Positions 46,212-57,917 of a stretch of DNA of 64,000 nucleotides are shown piece by piece. A model generated the notes under the pieces. The model was not told the DNA's origin, ran no database searches, and was given only the letters and a program-made list of their open reading frames with translations. Source of the stretch: Paramarasmius palmivorus. Lineage: Eukaryota; Basidiomycota; Agaricomycetes; Agaricales; Marasmiaceae. The position numbers and the translations under genes are program-made. The stretch covers positions 992,001 to 1,056,000 of the forward strand of contig JAYKXP010000001.1 of the NCBI GenBank assembly GCA_037176845.1, given 5' to 3'. The stretch's first letter is position 1; every line of letters begins with the position of its first letter.

Positions 46212-46813
46212 ATTGCGATACATATGCTCGGGCTCTTTTTTGGTTGGTTCATACGGTGTGAAGGCGCATTGTTTGCTATAGTTGGGTGCCTCTATACACA
46301 CAGACTCAATTGTTCTTGCCTCATGACCGGGTACTTACGACCGCGAAGATTGTAGATATTTTGGATACCATTCATGAATCTTCATTGTCACTTGTATCTC
46401 TGGGTCTCACATGATTGTGTGGGGCTAGAGAAAATCAACATCATACAATGGCCGCTAGTATGTACTTCGTTGTAAAAAAATGATGGACGTCTGTCGTCCG
46501 TGTCAAGCTTTCGCCGATGTTTACAATATATTAGGTCGTAAATTCTTACATGGCAGTCTGACGACAATTTTGTGATACCAAAACCGAATTTCACATACCT
46601 TTGTTTCTCTACTCCAACATTTAATGCAAGGAATTTAGCAGCGTTAACTTCGTGATGCGTGTATACTTGGGGATATAACGATACAAAGCGGTAGAATGTC
46701 AGGTGAATGTTGTGCAGATGCCAAAGCAGACCTTTGGACAAGTTGACTGATGATCTGTCGCAAATATCTGACATCCATAGCTCCATCGAGATACTATATC
46801 GTTCCTCATCTGA
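46212..46813. other. convergent 3' region
   Basis: It holds the 3' ends of the coiled-coil gene and the aldolase gene. A minus-strand 132-codon frame (46388-46786) lacks motifs and a plausible start. Confidence 0.45.
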
Positions 46814-48394
46814 TCACTGAGAGGCCAGCTGCTTCTCCAACGCAATGATCTCAGCCACAGACGCTTCCTGCATGAGCTTGATTCCTCGAGTCTCGGCGGT
46901 GGGCAGAAGTGGTCGTCGCGGTCTTGGGTTGTACCCGAACAGCTGATTCAAAATGTATTTCGTACCAGGAACCTATCAAGGGAGAAGAACGCGTTATCAG
47001 TTAGTCCGAATCCATGAATTGATTGGAATGAAGGAGAATATAGTACGAATGTGATCGGTGGTAGTGTAGATGGACCTCGACTTACTCCGACTTTGGACGT
47101 GTCCCAATCAGCTCTGGAAACGAGGCCTTGTAGTTCCTGGGCTTCCTTTATCCCTTGCTTGGATGGTTCGGCGTTGCTCAGCTCCCAAAGACGACGGCAG
47201 ACATTCTTGACGAGTCAGGGTTTGAAACGACATCAGGATCGTGATGTGAAGAAGAGAATGAATAACAAACAGGAGCAATATTGGCTAATCCCGTGATAGA
47301 GCCGCTGGCGGCACCGACAACAGAAGGGTATAGAATATCGATAAATCCATCCAGTACAAGAAATCTGATTCGAACGAAGTCAGTTAATTGAAAGTTGACC
47401 CACAGGAGGCTGAGGAAGGCGTACGGTGCTGTTTTATCTTTCCGTGGATACTTCTCCGCAAAGCTAGGGCTGCTAGACAGAGCAGTCACCCTAGTCAGCT
47501 TGCCAACTGCACCGCAGCTGTAGAGCCAGATCAATTCAGAGTAAACGTGATCTCGACGAGGTACGAACGTTAATTTGATGCCGCAGATATTCGGCGCCTC
47601 CCTCGCGATATCACAGATGAGATCGCTATCCATATCGATACCGCCAGTTACGCCAGGGAAATTGTACATGAGACTACGATCTCGAGGTCAGCACATCACA
47701 CGAAGGTGTTCGAAAGATACGTACACAGGTACAGGGGACCCTGCAGCAACATCCACGAAGCTGCATCAGCGATTATGCCCCGAGGTTAATGTTGAATACG
47801 AATCTCCCCAAACGGAACAAGACGCACAATTGTTTCACGGCCGCGTGGGCATCTTCTTTCAAAGCCCCAGCGTAATATCCAGGAGGTATCACAATAACTT
47901 GATCAGCACCAGCCTCAGCAGCCTCTTTCGCGAAGGTTATCGTTTCGCGTGTACTGAAGGCCCCTGCGCCAGCGATGATTGGTGTATCATGAAAACCTAT
48001 AGAGTCCAGGGCCTCCCTCGTTGCACGAACTAGTGCTGCGCGCTCAGGATGTGTCTGCAGCACACAGTACATCTGATTAACGCGTTTCCTCTTTCCAGTT
48101 TCGCCAGAAACACTCACGAGGTGGACAGCTTCTCCCATGGAACCACTGACGACCGGTTTGATGCCTGCTTTAGCGGTATCTATAGTAGTAGAAAATTGGA
48201 GGTCAGCTCATTATATGGTCAATTTCCGGCCTGTTACCAACATATTACATGCTTCTTGAAGGCTTCTATGTCTGTGAATTCGTCAGCTTTCGAGGTAAAT
48301 CGTCCGTTCCAAAACGCAGCGAACCTAGATCTTCATTGTCGTCGAAAAAGCACGGTAAAGGAACAAAGATTCCTGGGGTCAGAGGGCGCGGCAT
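46814..48394 (-). CDS. DapA-family aldolase (L-threo-3-deoxy-hexulosonate / 4-hydroxy-2-oxoglutarate type)
   Basis: Ten exons: 46814-46972, 47086-47205, 47271-47364, 47425-47517, 47569-47673, 47725-47760, 47828-48054, 48118-48179, 48242-48271, 48325-48394. The total is 996 nt, 331 residues. This is a class I aldolase with a TIM barrel: IYTAKAGIKPVVSGSMGEAV carries the substrate loop, VPVYLYNFPGVTGGIDM the conserved Tyr, and NICGIKLT the Schiff-base Lys. Fungi make lysine through aminoadipate, so a true DapA role is unlikely. Fungal relatives cleave keto-deoxy-galactonate in galacturonate use or act on 4-hydroxy-2-oxoglutarate. The start MPRPLTPGIFVPLPCFF was chosen as the Met directly before the family's N-terminal strand. 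No intracellular targeting signal was seen. Substrate is inference. Confidence 0.9.
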
Positions 48395-49827
48395 GATCGT
48401 CTTCTCGGATCCAGATAGAGAGGTCAACTTCGTGGGCAGAGGGATGGAAACAGACTGTTTCAATCATCACTGCTATAAAAGAAAAAGAACAGGCGGAGCG
48501 GCAGCTTTCGCGCCGGGTTTCTTTATTTGTTTATCTCGGGCCGCAAAGCCGTCAAACACACGCGACCATCGACCAACCTTTCCCAACTCTTCTCCTCACC
48601 ACCGTACTTAAATCGGCTGTAAAAGACACAAAATATTACTCCATAATTCAGCTTCAAGGACAATCCTTTTGTTTGACTCCTGATGGGTTACACTTACTTA
48701 TCGGCGGAAAAATCCGCGCAGTGGTCATTCCGAGCCTATTCCGTTCCGGTATGATTTATTTGCGGAATATCCTGAAAGACGACTGAAACTACTCCGAGCA
48801 AACAGCTGCTGTCAAACTTCCTAGTGCTTCTGTCTTCGGAGGCGAGGCTGGACGTGCAATTTGGACAAGACGTTTAAATAAGGCCGAGCGTCAAGATCTC
48901 CTGTAAGCAGATGTTATACTACCCTTTTTTGTAGTGAGGTGAGGGCGGGTATAACTAATCAATATCTGAATGCTGCACTGACGTGTTAAGTAGCTGCTTC
49001 GGAAGGGTGAGATGGAGGCGGGTGATCTGAATCGTCAGTAAGCCTACGTTTCACTGCAAAAAATAAAAAATAAAAAAAAATCCCTAGTCTAAATTTCATC
49101 GTCGTTGACCGACGGTTACCGAGGACGAGGCAATCCATAAATTGAATTATCGCTGTATTTCAAGATATAGATATGCGACATAAAGATCGGCTCGAGGCAA
49201 TACAAGGTCCAGGCGGCCTGATCCTGGGTTGCAGTACGCCACGAGGCTCAGACCAACTATTTTGGAAGTGGAGAACCGCAATTTGGGTATTAGTGCTAAG
49301 AGATTAGAGTCATCGCATTTATCGGCGCTCCCGTTCCCCCCGGAACGTTGTGCTTCAATCTCCACATCCCAATCTCAAGGGCCAAGAAGGTAGATTCCAG
49401 TGACGTTGCAGCTTTTCCGATGCTGGGCGGATCCTAAGCGCGATCTGTTTTGCGCCGCTCATTTTAGATATCCTCTCATACTTCATCATCGTTCAAACGT
49501 TCAGCGACTTAGGCAAGTTGCGCAGCTGTCCAATAATAGGGAGAACATATACTTTTGCAATCGCAGGTATGTATGTTTGTGGGTGCATGCGCATCTCGAC
49601 CCTTATGTGATTTTTGATTAGCGCCATGATACATCAATTCTTCTTTGCCAGCGCTGACATGGCGTTCTTGTACTTATTGCCTGATGGTGATATCGGGGTT
49701 TTCCACGACCCACGACCCGAAGCACAGCGGCGAATTGCTTGTTTCCTTTCAGGACCAACCATGATCATATAAAAACGGGAATCCTGACTTATTTTTCTTA
49801 CGACAACCTACCTTCGATACGATTATA
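48395..49827. other. 1.43 kb intergenic, divergent promoters
   Basis: It lies between the divergent aldolase (-) and DUF2235 (+) genes. An A/T-rich simple run at about 49059-49080 is the only repeat. A weak 72-codon minus-strand frame (49147-49365) was not called. Confidence 0.45.
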
Positions 49828-52024
49828 ATGACTGGACATGCGCAAGAACCCACTGTACTCTCCCTCACCGAGACTGTCCTCGACTCTGAAGAATCAAACC
49901 AACCTACACTCTTACTCGCCTCAACCGATGAAAGCGCTACGCGAGAAGAGGTAGTCTTACCGAACACACCGCCTAAATCTCGTTCGCCTTTCAATACCTC
50001 CAAACCTCTCCCGATTCGAAAGGCAGAGACCCTGGATCCTCGGATGGTACCCCCCACCATTCCTCCTGAACATTCAAATCGGACTCTTGTTCTGTGTTTT
50101 GACGGAACTGGGGATCAGTTTGACTCGGACAACTCAAACATCGTTCAATTCTTTTCGCTGTTGCAGAAGAATGACAGGTCGAAACAGATGGTCTACTATC
50201 AGGCACGTTCGTTTCAATGCCATGCTGTTTGGGCACAGAACTAATTGGGGAGTATTCAGTCAGGGATAGGAACATACACCTCGCCACAAGTAGCCACGCC
50301 GCTCATGTCGAAAGCAGTTAGGGTAAATTTCATGACACGCCGTTATTTCAGAAAAGGACCTAATCAATCCACAGACCCTCGACGAGATGGTAGCCCTTCA
50401 CTTAGATGCTCATGTAATGGGTATGTTACTCGCTGTCTGAAGCTCTTTGTCGTTGTCGTTAACAGGACCATCAGATGGCTATGAATTTCTCATGCAAAAT
50501 TGTGAGCGGCATCCCCCGAACTCCATATGGTATAGTAGATTCCTAACCCCTGCGCCTTCCTAGATATTGCTGGCGATCGGATATGTATATTTGGTTTTTC
50601 CCGGGGAGCTTACACTGCGAGAAGGTATGTAGCTGGACATCATAATGTGCTGTGGATGTTAAACGTGTTTCAATTGAAGCCTAGCGGGAATGATTCACAA
50701 AGTGGGGCTCCTTCCCGCGGATAATTGGCAACAGGTTCCATTCGCGTATAAGATGTACACAAAGACGGATCAGGAGGGATGGGAACAATCAAACGCTTTC
50801 AAGAAGGCATTTTCTGTGGATGTCACCATTGAATTTATGGGGGTTTGGTGAGTATGATTCGAAAGAAGTCTAGGTCGGAGCTCACCCTTCTATGTGACTA
50901 GGGATACTGTTGACTCTGTTGGCTTAGTTCCAAGGACTCTGCCGTTCACCACTTCGAACACTATACTCCGAACATTCCGACATGCTGTTTCCTTGGACGA
51001 ACGTCGCGCAAAGTTTAAAGCAAATCTATGGAATCGTCCCACAGCTCGAGAAGCTGCGTTAGGGACTGCACCTACACATCCACCTCTCAATTGTCAGACA
51101 CCACGCTCATCTATAGGGTCAATGAAGAAGCGGTCAGATGACAAGAAAGATCATCGACCGAGTTCGTCCTTTGCCTGGCTAGATGAAGATGAAGTCGAAC
51201 TTGCAAAGTACCAAAACCAGTACTCAGCACAAAGCCCTAGTACTAAACCAACGGATATCGAAGAGGTATGGTTTGCCGGCTGTCACTGCGGTATGTAGCA
51301 GTATGTTATCCTGCATGATCATTAATTGACAGTGTTACAGACGTTGGCGGCGGTTCGGTCAAGAACAACACAAGGCACTCTTTGGCACGCATATCTCTCC
51401 GATGGATGATCAGAGAATGTTTTAAGACAAACACCGGCATCATGTTCGACTCTTATCGACTTCGTGATATTGGGCTCGATCCGACGACATTGTATCCCTT
51501 CGTGACGCCACGCCCGTCAGCTCTTTCCGGTCAATCATCCGTCGTACGCACAGCCACACCGCCCAAGAAGCCTTTGATAAAGCGAATTATCTCAAGTATC
51601 TTGCGCCGTGACACTGACGCCAAAGAGGCGAAAGTTGCTGATGTCAAGACTCACCCTGTTGGCAGTTTGACGGAAGAGGAAGAGGAGCTTCACGATGCGA
51701 TGTCTCCAATATATGACCAGCTCAAACTCAAGAAAGGCTGGTGGATATTGGAGTTCATTCCTATGCACTTCAGATATCAAAGAGGGAGTAACGAATGGGT
51801 ATCATGGTTTGGGTACGTCGTTCTGTCGCTAATTTCGTGAAAGTAAACTAACGATGTTTCCTAGCATGAACCTTGCACGTCCCCGTTTCATTCCAAAACA
51901 GAAATCCAATGGGGTGAAGGTTCATCGTAGTGTCAAAGCCCGAATGGAGGCTTCTCGCGAGTGGGACGGTAAGAAGTACGTTCCACGGGCAAATCTTTCT
52001 GTCGAGCCTACATGGGTAGATTGA
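49828..52024 (+). CDS. DUF2235 alpha/beta-hydrolase-like protein
   Basis: Nine exons: 49828-50202, 50260-50316, 50375-50420, 50466-50501, 50564-50624, 50680-50847, 50902-51290, 51341-51812, 51865-52024. The total is 1,764 nt, 587 residues. A Ser/Thr/Glu-rich leader of about 85 residues precedes RTLVLCFDGTGDQFDSDNSN. The nucleophile elbow GFSRGAYTAR follows, then EFMGVWDTVDSVG and the late motif EEVWFAGCHCDVGGGS, carrying a catalytic-type His/Asp pair. Bacterial members with this core are phospholipase-like (Tle1). Fungal ones are mostly uncharacterised. Intron 1 has GC-AG ends (CAG then GCACGT), and only that boundary gives YYQSGIGTY in frame. No signal peptide is present, so a cytosolic or membrane-associated role is likely. 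Confidence 0.92.
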
Positions 52025-52530
52025 AGGGTTTTCACGAGTAGGCGTCACTAATTTATTTTCCACTCACGAGTAATACTTAGAATGAGAGATTATTCATACA
52101 TACCTTACGCTAACGATTAGACACGGTTATACGCAGAAATTCATGATAATACTTAGACGTGTAGTTACGCTAGTAATGGTTAATTCACGAGATCACGATC
52201 ACTATTATGGACTTTGGCTTGAGGTTAAGTGCACATCGCGCGGAGGGACCAACTAGATCCAGGACCTTGTCCGAAGCGGTGGTGAAGGCTCCTTCTGTTG
52301 ACGCTACACCATTATGAAGAAAGGAATAACATAGTATGACGTTCAATCTGAACTAGTCCATTTGTTTAAGTCCACTTCATCATAATTTGACGGCTCCGGA
52401 GGTCTTCCCAAATGCTAGTAAATCTGCAGTGGTCTAAAGGTCACCTTCAAGAGTGAAAATAGACAGGTCATAAACGAGTTTTGGGTCGCAGGAGTGTAGA
52501 GTCCAGAGTACTATTCAACAAGTTATAAGT
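52025..52530. other. convergent 3' region
   Basis: It holds the tails of the DUF2235 and bystin genes. Nothing else was seen. Confidence 0.5.
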
Positions 52531-54202
52531 CTATGACATATTGAAGTCTTCGCCCATAGTCTGGCCCCTGACAGGTGTGGCGGCCAGCTCACGTCGAATT
52601 TCGGGGCCAATTTGATGGTGGTAGTTAGCTCGCACGATGTCCAGAAGAGCATCTTTTTGATCAGAGGTCAGGTGTTGGGAATATCTAGTACATGAGGCGA
52701 TTAGCGCTGCTCACGAGCCTGGCTCCGATTTGGCTCACCTTTGCGCTAACACCAAGAGACTTTGATGCCACAGAACTGGAAGAGGTTGTTTAGAGGTTTT
52801 AGCCCAGTTCGAGACTCGGACAAAGTTGAAGACGAGCTCGTCGAGGACTTTGTATGGAAGGTCTTTTTTCTTATCCAGGAGGACCCGTAAGATAAGAGCC
52901 CTAGGACCTGACATGACGTTTAATGGGTGAGCATCGATGTAAGGGCGAGGGGACCGACCAGTGAAATCTTGCGAAGCGATATGCAAGATGGCTGCACCAA
53001 GATGTACCGAGGGAATGCTCTTTTTTGCCACGACTGAGCTAACTATGACAGCTTCTTTCAAGGTACATCCCTCCTATTCAGAAATCTGTTAATTCACGGC
53101 TTGTCGAGCTTAGGAAGGAAAAGTGGAACATACGTCTAACAACGGGAAAAGAACACCTTTAAAGAATGCGGCCGGTTTGTAGAGCGCTCTCAGCAAGGCT
53201 TCGTAGTAGTGTACGTTCAGCTTGCCATTCTCTTCGATGTTTTCACGCACGGCAGGGAGGAGCACATAGCGTAAGAAAAAGACGACTTGGACGGCTTTCA
53301 TGCTGGAGATGAATATATTCGTGACTTTTCGGAATGCAAAAGGGCTCCATTGACTTGGGTTCGCTAATGCGAGATAACGCTTCCATTGGGGAAACGAAGG
53401 GAGCATCTTGATAACCTTTGGTATGCCTCCAGTCCCACGCATACTTGTTCCCGCTCTATGAGTGACAAATAAGAAAGCTATTCGTAAAGAGCAGCAAGAA
53501 TAGACGCACTTTTCAAACAGCTCGACGACACGAGGATCAACTCCAGCTTCAGGACCAGACTGGGGGGAGGCTACAGACGATCCTCAGTGCTCCAAACATG
53601 GAGGAGAAACAGGAAATACATTTTGGCAGATCACTACTTTCTAGCTTAGAGAGGATGACGTCTGCGAGCGTGCGACGGTTGTCTGAAGACGTTGGATACA
53701 TCGTTTCCAGGATGGCCATATCTCCCTCACTAATGCTCTATAAGGTTGGGTTTGCAGTTAGTTCCTGAAAGAACGTGATTGGACGGGCACATATGTACAA
53801 TTTCCTCGGGGGGCGTGTCGACTGACTCTTGAAAGTCTACCTCGCTGTCCGAGTCTTCCCTCCATCGTGCACTCGCCACACTGGCACTGTGAAAATTGTC
53901 GTCTTCCGCATCGGACTCCCCTGTTTCGAGCTCTTCTTGTTGCCATCGAGCAAGTTGCAATAGTTTTTGTGACGAAATCGCGTCAAGTACCTGTACATTG
54001 CCGACACAAGTAGTAGGAAAGTCAATTCTCGATCAATTTATGTAACAAGGCTGCGACTCGCCAGTTCCTCGTCGTCCAATTCAGAAGGCTGCTTATCCTT
54101 GGCCGGACGCCTGGGTCTCCAATCCTGATTTGAATCATCGTGAATATCAGCAAGGAGGGGCTGATGTCGAGGTTTTGGTAGTTTAGTTCGCACACGAGGC
54201 AT
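52531..54202 (-). CDS. ENP1: bystin / Enp1, small-subunit ribosome assembly factor
   Basis: Exons: 52531-52684, 52739-53073, 53134-53455, 53510-53570, 53620-53737, 53799-53990, 54062-54202. The total is 1,323 nt, 440 residues. Enp1 binds 18S pre-rRNA in 90S and pre-40S particles and is needed for 40S export. Landmarks are a basic start (MPRVRTKLPKPRH), LVLDAISSQKLLQLARWQQE, an acidic stretch, YRSGKLPKxxK-type helices here seen as GGIPKVIKMLPSFPQWKRYL, then YVLLPAVRENIEENGKLNVH, YYEALLRALYKPAAFFKGVL and KKSIPSVHLGAAILHIA. The first intron is GC-AG (CTG then GCGAGT), which is the only boundary that joins EEL to VLDAISS in phase. The usual length is about 430-480 residues, so the gene is complete. 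Confidence 0.95.
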
Positions 54203-54733
54203 GGCGGTGGAAAAAAGATGTGGGAGTACTGAAAGAAGTGCGGATTCGGGCGCCAATCTTCTTTGTCCGTGACCACGGTGGTCGGAATCTCTAGACGCTA
54301 TTGCATATTTTTCTACTTTCGCACATCCGATACTAGGAGAGGATTGGGACGAATCATGACTCATAGTTACAGGAGTCAAATTAGCATGGTAGCTAGGATA
54401 TTCAAGTGGTGCGTCACGACTCATAAAAACTGGGTTGAGTTGCTCTCTAACACAATTTGATCCTTGAACAAATCTCGTAGACCATCGTGAAAAGGAACAC
54501 AGTACTCGATAAGAGAACTGTGAAGCGCTGGACAGGTGTAGACATCATGTTGGTTTGATGTTGGTCGCATAATTTCGGGGTTCAATTTTGATGCTCAGGC
54601 TGATCTTTTCACCAGGTTCGCCTCCGAGCGCAGCGACGGAGTCAGATAGGAAAAACTGCGAAATGACTCGTCTAAGTACTCAGAAATCTCGTCTCCTTAG
54701 TCGCAATCGACTTTCAATCCTCTGTCATCTACA
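54203..54733. other. intergenic, divergent promoter region
   Basis: It separates the divergent bystin (-) and AAA+ (+) genes. Short frames on both strands show no motif. Confidence 0.5.
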
Positions 54734-57700
54734 ATGCGCACAGAAACTCGCAACATTTTCTCTGACGCGCTTCCCTACACGTTTTGCGAAGACGACAACT
54801 TCGACTTCTCGCCTAAATGCGTGCCTGTTGGCCCGAAAGGATGTGTGGAAAGCTTGTCTGAGGCATTCATTACACGTCATGTCTGGACCTCGACTGACCT
54901 GGCGCAAAACCACCTGGACGATTTTGGTTTCGATGAACTCATGCTCTCTGAAGTTTATCAGGCCGTTTCCTACGCGTTTTCGTGCGGTATAAACACTGCA
55001 GATACCCCCCGTTGCGCTAGAACTGTCACCCTGTATGCACCTTACCACGGCGGAAATCCGATGGTCGACGCAGTAGTCAAGGCTGCAGCTATCAATGTGA
55101 ATGCAGATGTACTAGTTTTAGATGCTTTGGAACTGGCGGCCGGCAAGTGTGGATCTCTGGGAGACGGTAAGTCGATTTCTACTTGTCCGCGGACTCAAAC
55201 TCACGGTGCCTTCAGCAGGTGCCCTTATCGACGAGATTTACAACAGTTTGCCCATAAAAACGCTCTTAGAGGACACCCACGTACAGAGATTCCTCGATCA
55301 TCTCATAGAAACTGGTTTGGACATCTCGCCTCCGGCTCCGCTTCGAAGAATACTCTACCTCAGAGATTTCGGTACCATATCCCGCGCCTCACTCCCATTG
55401 ATGATCCACCTCATCAGAGCCATAAACCGATTACGCCTTGCCACCCCTCGTGCTTCTACATTTGTCATCGTCATTGGTGGTTGCCACCCTTTAGGTTACC
55501 CAGGACGACCTGATCGATACTCGATGGAGAAGGGATTTTGTAACTTCTCCTTGAGCACTCAGCAGTTGACTAGCGTTTACTTTGACCACCAGACACTGCT
55601 CAAGGAAGGCAACATTCCTCGCGACGAAATGCCCCATTTCGACAACAAAATTTACGTCTCCGAGGAGTTGCCCCTGGTCAATCTCAGTTCTGCGTTTTTT
55701 GCACCAATTCTCGCCCCATACTCTGATCGGACGAAAGAGTTGTTCGTTTGCCCTCAGACTCCCAGGAAAGGTCGCAAGGATGTGACCGAGCAGGATCTAT
55801 TGATGGAGCCTCTGTTTTGGCAAGAACAGGTCAAGGTTCTCGCAGCCACGAGCCTGGCTTTTAGTGTATATCCCAAAACTATTGATGTCGATCGTCAGCG
55901 AGAAGAGATACAAGCGAGGGCTTCCGCTGTCAATGCCGCTCTTCTCAAGCTTTTACTCTCTCAGAAGGGTGTCATCGTAGTCGGTGAAATCATTGATGCC
56001 TTTGGTTATGATTTGTACGGTTCAAAGTATGTTCCAACTCTCGGCCTTGTTTCTTATGCTATATTCACATTGTCATCGACAGAGACGGAGTGGTCGAATA
56101 CTCGCTCCTTTCGCCTTCCTCCGTTGAAGCTATCTACGACACTTTGGTCGTGTCTCTAGGTGGCCAGATACCTTCTCCCGTCTCTGCAAAAGTCGTCATA
56201 GAAGCGGTTCGAACCTGGAATAGACATTACGAACGCCTCGATAGTTGGATCAATCGCGAAAATCAACGTAGCCAACCGTAAGATGAGATCTTTGCCACTT
56301 GGTTCAACATGCCTGCTCATCGTTCACTTCACAGGGACTCGACTGTTGGCTTAACCAGCACTTCAACCGAAACGGCGGGTACACTAGATCCTGTGATAGA
56401 AGCAGTCCGCAATTCTTGGGAGCTACCCTCACACGAAAAGAAACTGCTTTCCTGTGTCGTGGATCCCCGTGAGTTACCTTCTAAAATCTCTGGATACCCA
56501 CGTAACGTACCTAACACTAGGAACACTGTCCACTGCATTCCAAGATGTTTGTCTCGATCGGGGCGTCATCGAAAACCTTCGTTCTATTGTCTCACTGCCT
56601 CTTCTATATCCCCAACAATTCAAGACTGGGATCCTTTCCCGAGAGTCATTATCAGGTGCTCTGCTTTATGGGCCTCCCGGCACCGGGAAGACCATGGTCT
56701 GTCGGGCGCTGGCTTGCGAGAGTGGAGCTCGAATGCTGTTGGTTAAGCCTAGTGACGTTTTCAACATGTATGTTGGAGAGTCGGAAAAGTATGCCAAAGC
56801 GGTGTTTGTAAGGGAAATGTCACATTCGTCGTGTTCAGTTCTCACCCGTCGTTTCAGAATCTTGCGGAACGCCTGGCTCCATGCATAGTATTTATTGACG
56901 AAGTTGATTCTCTCTTCGGAGCTAGATGTAGCAAATCTGGTGGACGTGACGTCCATCGTGCAATGGTGAGTTTGTTAAGTCCCTTGTGACGACCATTGCA
57001 CTGACCTCTAGACATAGCTCACCGAATTCATGCAATGCATGGACGGGCTTCAGAGTAAGGATAAGGGTATCATAGTCATTGGCGCTACCAACAGGGTAGG
57101 CGATGCAACTTGACTTGACGTTACCAGTTCTGACTCGCCTTTCCAGCCTTATGACCTTGATCCGGCCATCTTGCGGAGACTGCCTTGCCGAATGCTGGTT
57201 GATTTGCCAGATGAACATCAACGCAAAAGTATGTGTGCCTGACGATTTTAACTAGGGAGGATGCTCAAGTGCTCTATCAGATATCCTCCAAAGTCACCTT
57301 AAAGGGGAGCTCCTGCACGACATAGACCTAAGCAGGATCGCAACCCAAACTGAGGGATATTCCGGCTCAGACTTAAAAAGTGAGTCACGACGTCCGTGGG
57401 CCGGACAAGGCCATGTTTGGATGCTAACTGAACATCTGCTCTAGACCTATGTGTATCTGCCGCTATGGAAGGCCTTAAAGACTCCATTGGTGGTCTTGGC
57501 AGAAGTTCAGCGTTCGACTTCGATGGAAGGTCAACGGCAGCTGCAGCTGCGGACAAGTCCAATCACGAAGAGAAGCCTATACCACCCCAACGGATTATCA
57601 GAATGGATCATTTTTGGCGTGCGTTCACTCAGGTGACGGCTTCGTTCACCTTTGAAGGGAACAAGGAACTCTACGAATGGCACCAGAAGTATGGGTCGAA

Positions 57701-57881
57701 TCCGGATGAAGTATCGCTCTTCGCCAAGAGGTGTCAGGAAGAGAACCTCAAGGGAAGCCCGCCTCCTAGTGGCAAGAGCGAGTACGGCGGAAACGTGAAC
57801 CTGAACCGAATTCCTCAGGATCTCGCAAAATCAATGCTGACGTTAGCTTCCATGCTCTCTGGAATGTATAATTCCGGCTAG
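54734..57881 (+). CDS. two-module AAA+ ATPase, Msp1/ATAD1-like clade (right copy, intact)
   Basis: Ten exons: 54734-55166, 55219-56026, 56083-56277, 56335-56468, 56521-56807, 56858-56965, 57018-57095, 57147-57228, 57281-57379, 57445-57881. The total is 2,661 nt, 886 residues. The N-terminal module has APYHGGNPMVDAVV at about residue 102-115 and ADVLVLDALELAAG near 124. LRRILYLRDFGTISRASLPL follows, in the pattern of a second but degenerate AAA fold. The C-terminal module is complete: Walker A GPPGTGKT (574-581), Walker B CIVFIDEVDS (about 628-637), sensor 1 GATNR, and RRLPCRM near 690. SGSDLKN follows in sensor-2 position. Related proteins remodel or extract membrane proteins on mitochondria or peroxisomes. 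No targeting helix is obvious. Paralog of the inverted gene at 6083-9700. Confidence 0.93.
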
Positions 57882-57917
57882 TATTACAATTAATTATTCA
57901 TCGCTTTACTCTACTGC

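Noticed and set aside
49059..49080. A/T-rich run as a possible retro-element tail
   Set aside because: No element body, target duplication or open frame lies next to it.
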